64,000 bases of DNA from positions 1 to 64,000 of the forward strand of contig NZ_LZIF01000087.1 of NCBI RefSeq assembly GCF_001667145.1. The letters are read 5' to 3'. The stretch is from Mycobacterium sp. 852002-51971_SCH5477799-a (GTDB taxonomy: Bacteria > Actinomycetota > Actinomycetes > Mycobacteriales > Mycobacteriaceae). The notes beneath the pieces are model-generated. The model did not search any database, was not told the DNA's origin, and saw nothing but the letters and a program-made list of their open reading frames with translations. Positions 62,845-64,000 of the stretch are shown piece by piece. The position numbers and the translations under genes are program-made. How positions within the stretch are numbered: the stretch's first letter is position 1; every line of letters begins with the position of its first letter.

Positions 62845-64000
62845 TTAAATGTCGAGCACGCAATCGCCCGAAGCCGCGGACACACAGGTCTGCACCCGAG
62901 TCCCGGGGTCGTGCTGCTGGCCGGTGCGCAGATCACGCACGTGACCCTCCATCAGGCTCACCACGCACGACTGGCAGATCCCCATGCGGCAGCCGAAGGG
63001 CATCTGCACCCCTACGCCCTCGCCGGCGTCCATCAGCGACGTCGCCGCATCGGCGGCTACGCTGCGTCCGCTTTGGGCGAAGGTAACCGTTCCCCCGGCG
63101 CCGGCGGGTGCGGCCCTGGACACCGCGAACCGTTCGAGGTGCAGGCGCTCGCCGACGCCCGCTGCCGACCACACGCGCTCGGCCTCGGTGAGCATGCCTT
63201 CCGGCCCGCAGGCCCAGGTCTGGCGGTCGCGCCAGTCCGGCACCTCCCGATCCAGCACGGACAGGTCGAGTCGACCCTGGGTGCGCGTCTCGCGCAGCTG
63301 CATCCGATAACCGGGATGCTCGGCGGCCAGCGCGGCCAATTCGGTCCGGAACATCACGTCGGAGTGCGTGGGCGCCGAGTGCACGTGAGCGATGTCACCA
63401 ATCTGGTTGCGGCGCACCAGTGTTCGCAGCATCGACATCACCGGGGTGATCCCGGATCCGGCGGTGAGGAACAGGATCGACCCGGGCGCCGGGTCGGGCA
63501 GCACGAAGTTGCCCTGTGGGGCGGCGAGCCGGACGATGGTGCCCGGCTCGACGCCGGCCACCAGGTGCGACGACAGGAACCCCTCCGGCATCGCCTTCAC
63601 GGTGATGGTCACGGTGCGCGCCGAACCGGAGCCCGCGTCCCCGCCGGCCGGAGCCGAGGTGAGCGAATACGACCGCCAGCGCCAGCGCCCGTCCATCAGC
63701 AGCCCGATGCCGATGTACTGGCCCGGCTGGTAGTCGAAGTTGAAGCCCCAGCCCGGCTTGATGACCAGGGTCGCTGAATCTTCCGTCTCTCGGCGCACCT
63801 GCAGGATCCGTCCCCGCAGTTCGCGCGCCGACCAGAGCGGGTTGGCCAAATGCAGATAGTCATCCGGCAGCAGCGGCGTGGTGATGCGAGCGGCCAGCTT
63901 GCGCAGCGCGTGCCAGCCGGGGTGCCGGTCCGCGCCGGCGACAACAGGTCGCTTGGTGTCGACGACGTTGCCCGTGATCGATGGGTTACGTCTGCCCAGG
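62845..64000 (-). CDS. Ferredoxin reductase-type oxidoreductase, DesA3 partner (5' end outside)
   Basis: The frame stays open to the window edge, with at least 385 codons, so the start is beyond 64000. From the visible N-terminal side: an FAD domain ([21 protein letters not shown]), an NAD domain ([29 protein letters not shown]) and a C-terminal plant-type 2Fe-2S domain with CRMGICQSC and TCVSA. From recall it equals Rv3230c, which feeds NADPH electrons to DesA3. Confidence 0.93.
   Translation of the reverse strand, partial: LGRRNPSITGNVVDTKRPVVAGADRHPGWHALRKLAARITTPLLPDDYLHLANPLWSARELRGRILQVRRETEDSATLVIKPGWGFNFDYQPGQYIGIGLLMDGRWRWRSYSLTSAPAGGDAGSGSARTVTITVKAMPEGFLSSHLVAGVEPGTIVRLAAPQGNFVLPDPAPGSILFLTAGSGITPVMSMLRTLVRRNQIGDIAHVHSAPTHSDVMFRTELAALAAEHPGYRMQLRETRTQGRLDLSVLDREVPDWRDRQTWACGPEGMLTEAERVWSAAGVGERLHLERFAVSRAAPAGAGGTVTFAQSGRSVAADAATSLMDAGEGVGVQMPFGCRMGICQSCVVSLMEGHVRDLRTGQQHDPGTRVQTCVSAASGDCVLDI

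Overview
The window is a high-GC (clearly above 60 %) stretch of a mycobacterial chromosome, most likely a slow-growing non-tuberculous species. Indicators are an Mce-family gene, WhiB1 and WhiB7, the AdnA/AdnB helicase-nuclease pair, PdtaS, SigH with RshA, mycoredoxin, LipV, DesA3, the 24-residue mycobacterial ribosomal protein bL37, and many GTG starts. From memory of M. tuberculosis H37Rv, most of the gene order follows the Rv3193c to Rv3230c block. No database search was run, so species and orthology are statements from recall and reading.

Left edge (1-5711), accessory: the start of an Mce-family gene with no yrbE gene directly upstream, an unknown gene, a glutathione peroxidase, a secreted MPT64-type protein with an in-frame 27-bp repeat, initiator tRNA-fMet, and a cupin / nitroreductase / HD-hydrolase operon divergent from a GlxA-type (DJ-1 plus AraC) regulator.

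Conserved block 1 (5715-26307): UPF0182 membrane protein, PDZ/Lon-like protease, zincin-like protein, stand-alone cyclodehydratase-like protein, ABC1/UbiB kinase, whiB7 with a long leader (promoter, uORF, attenuator-like hairpin), uvrD2, mycoredoxin, nudC, a K+ channel, adnA-adnB and a membrane protein. Genome repair and redox or antibiotic stress dominate.

Conserved block 2 (26414-46821): lipV, an alkyltransferase-like protein, moeZ, a DUF3152 metalloprotease-like protein, a TetR regulator, TB9.4, an MmpS-like protein, a ferritin-like protein, rhlE, an orphan ParA, gpm2-entC-GNAT, a lipid kinase, whiB1, pdtaS, a biotinylated/lipoylated-type protein, bL37, rshA-sigH, an SDR and an intact YbaK.

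Accessory segment (46815-51400): a decayed sulfotransferase fused to an alcohol dehydrogenase fragment, an SDR and an alkylsulfatase-like MBL protein, divergent from an SDR plus TetR. Then SRAP, aroA and rsgA return to the backbone.

Accessory segment (54479-61400): HxlR divergent from thiolase / NmrA-like / DUF302; a TetR with two F420-type flavin/deazaflavin proteins; a TetR with a diiron protein. Several have clear palindromic operators. The window ends with desA3 and its electron-transfer partner, separated by a perfect 24-bp palindrome.

No CRISPR array, intact insertion sequence or prophage was seen. The best candidates for new biology are regulatory (whiB7 and whiB1 leaders, paired operators, SigH promoters and a long SigH form), the cupin/nitroreductase/HD cassette, the cyclodehydratase-like protein beside a zincin and UbiB-like kinase, and the TetR-diiron unit.
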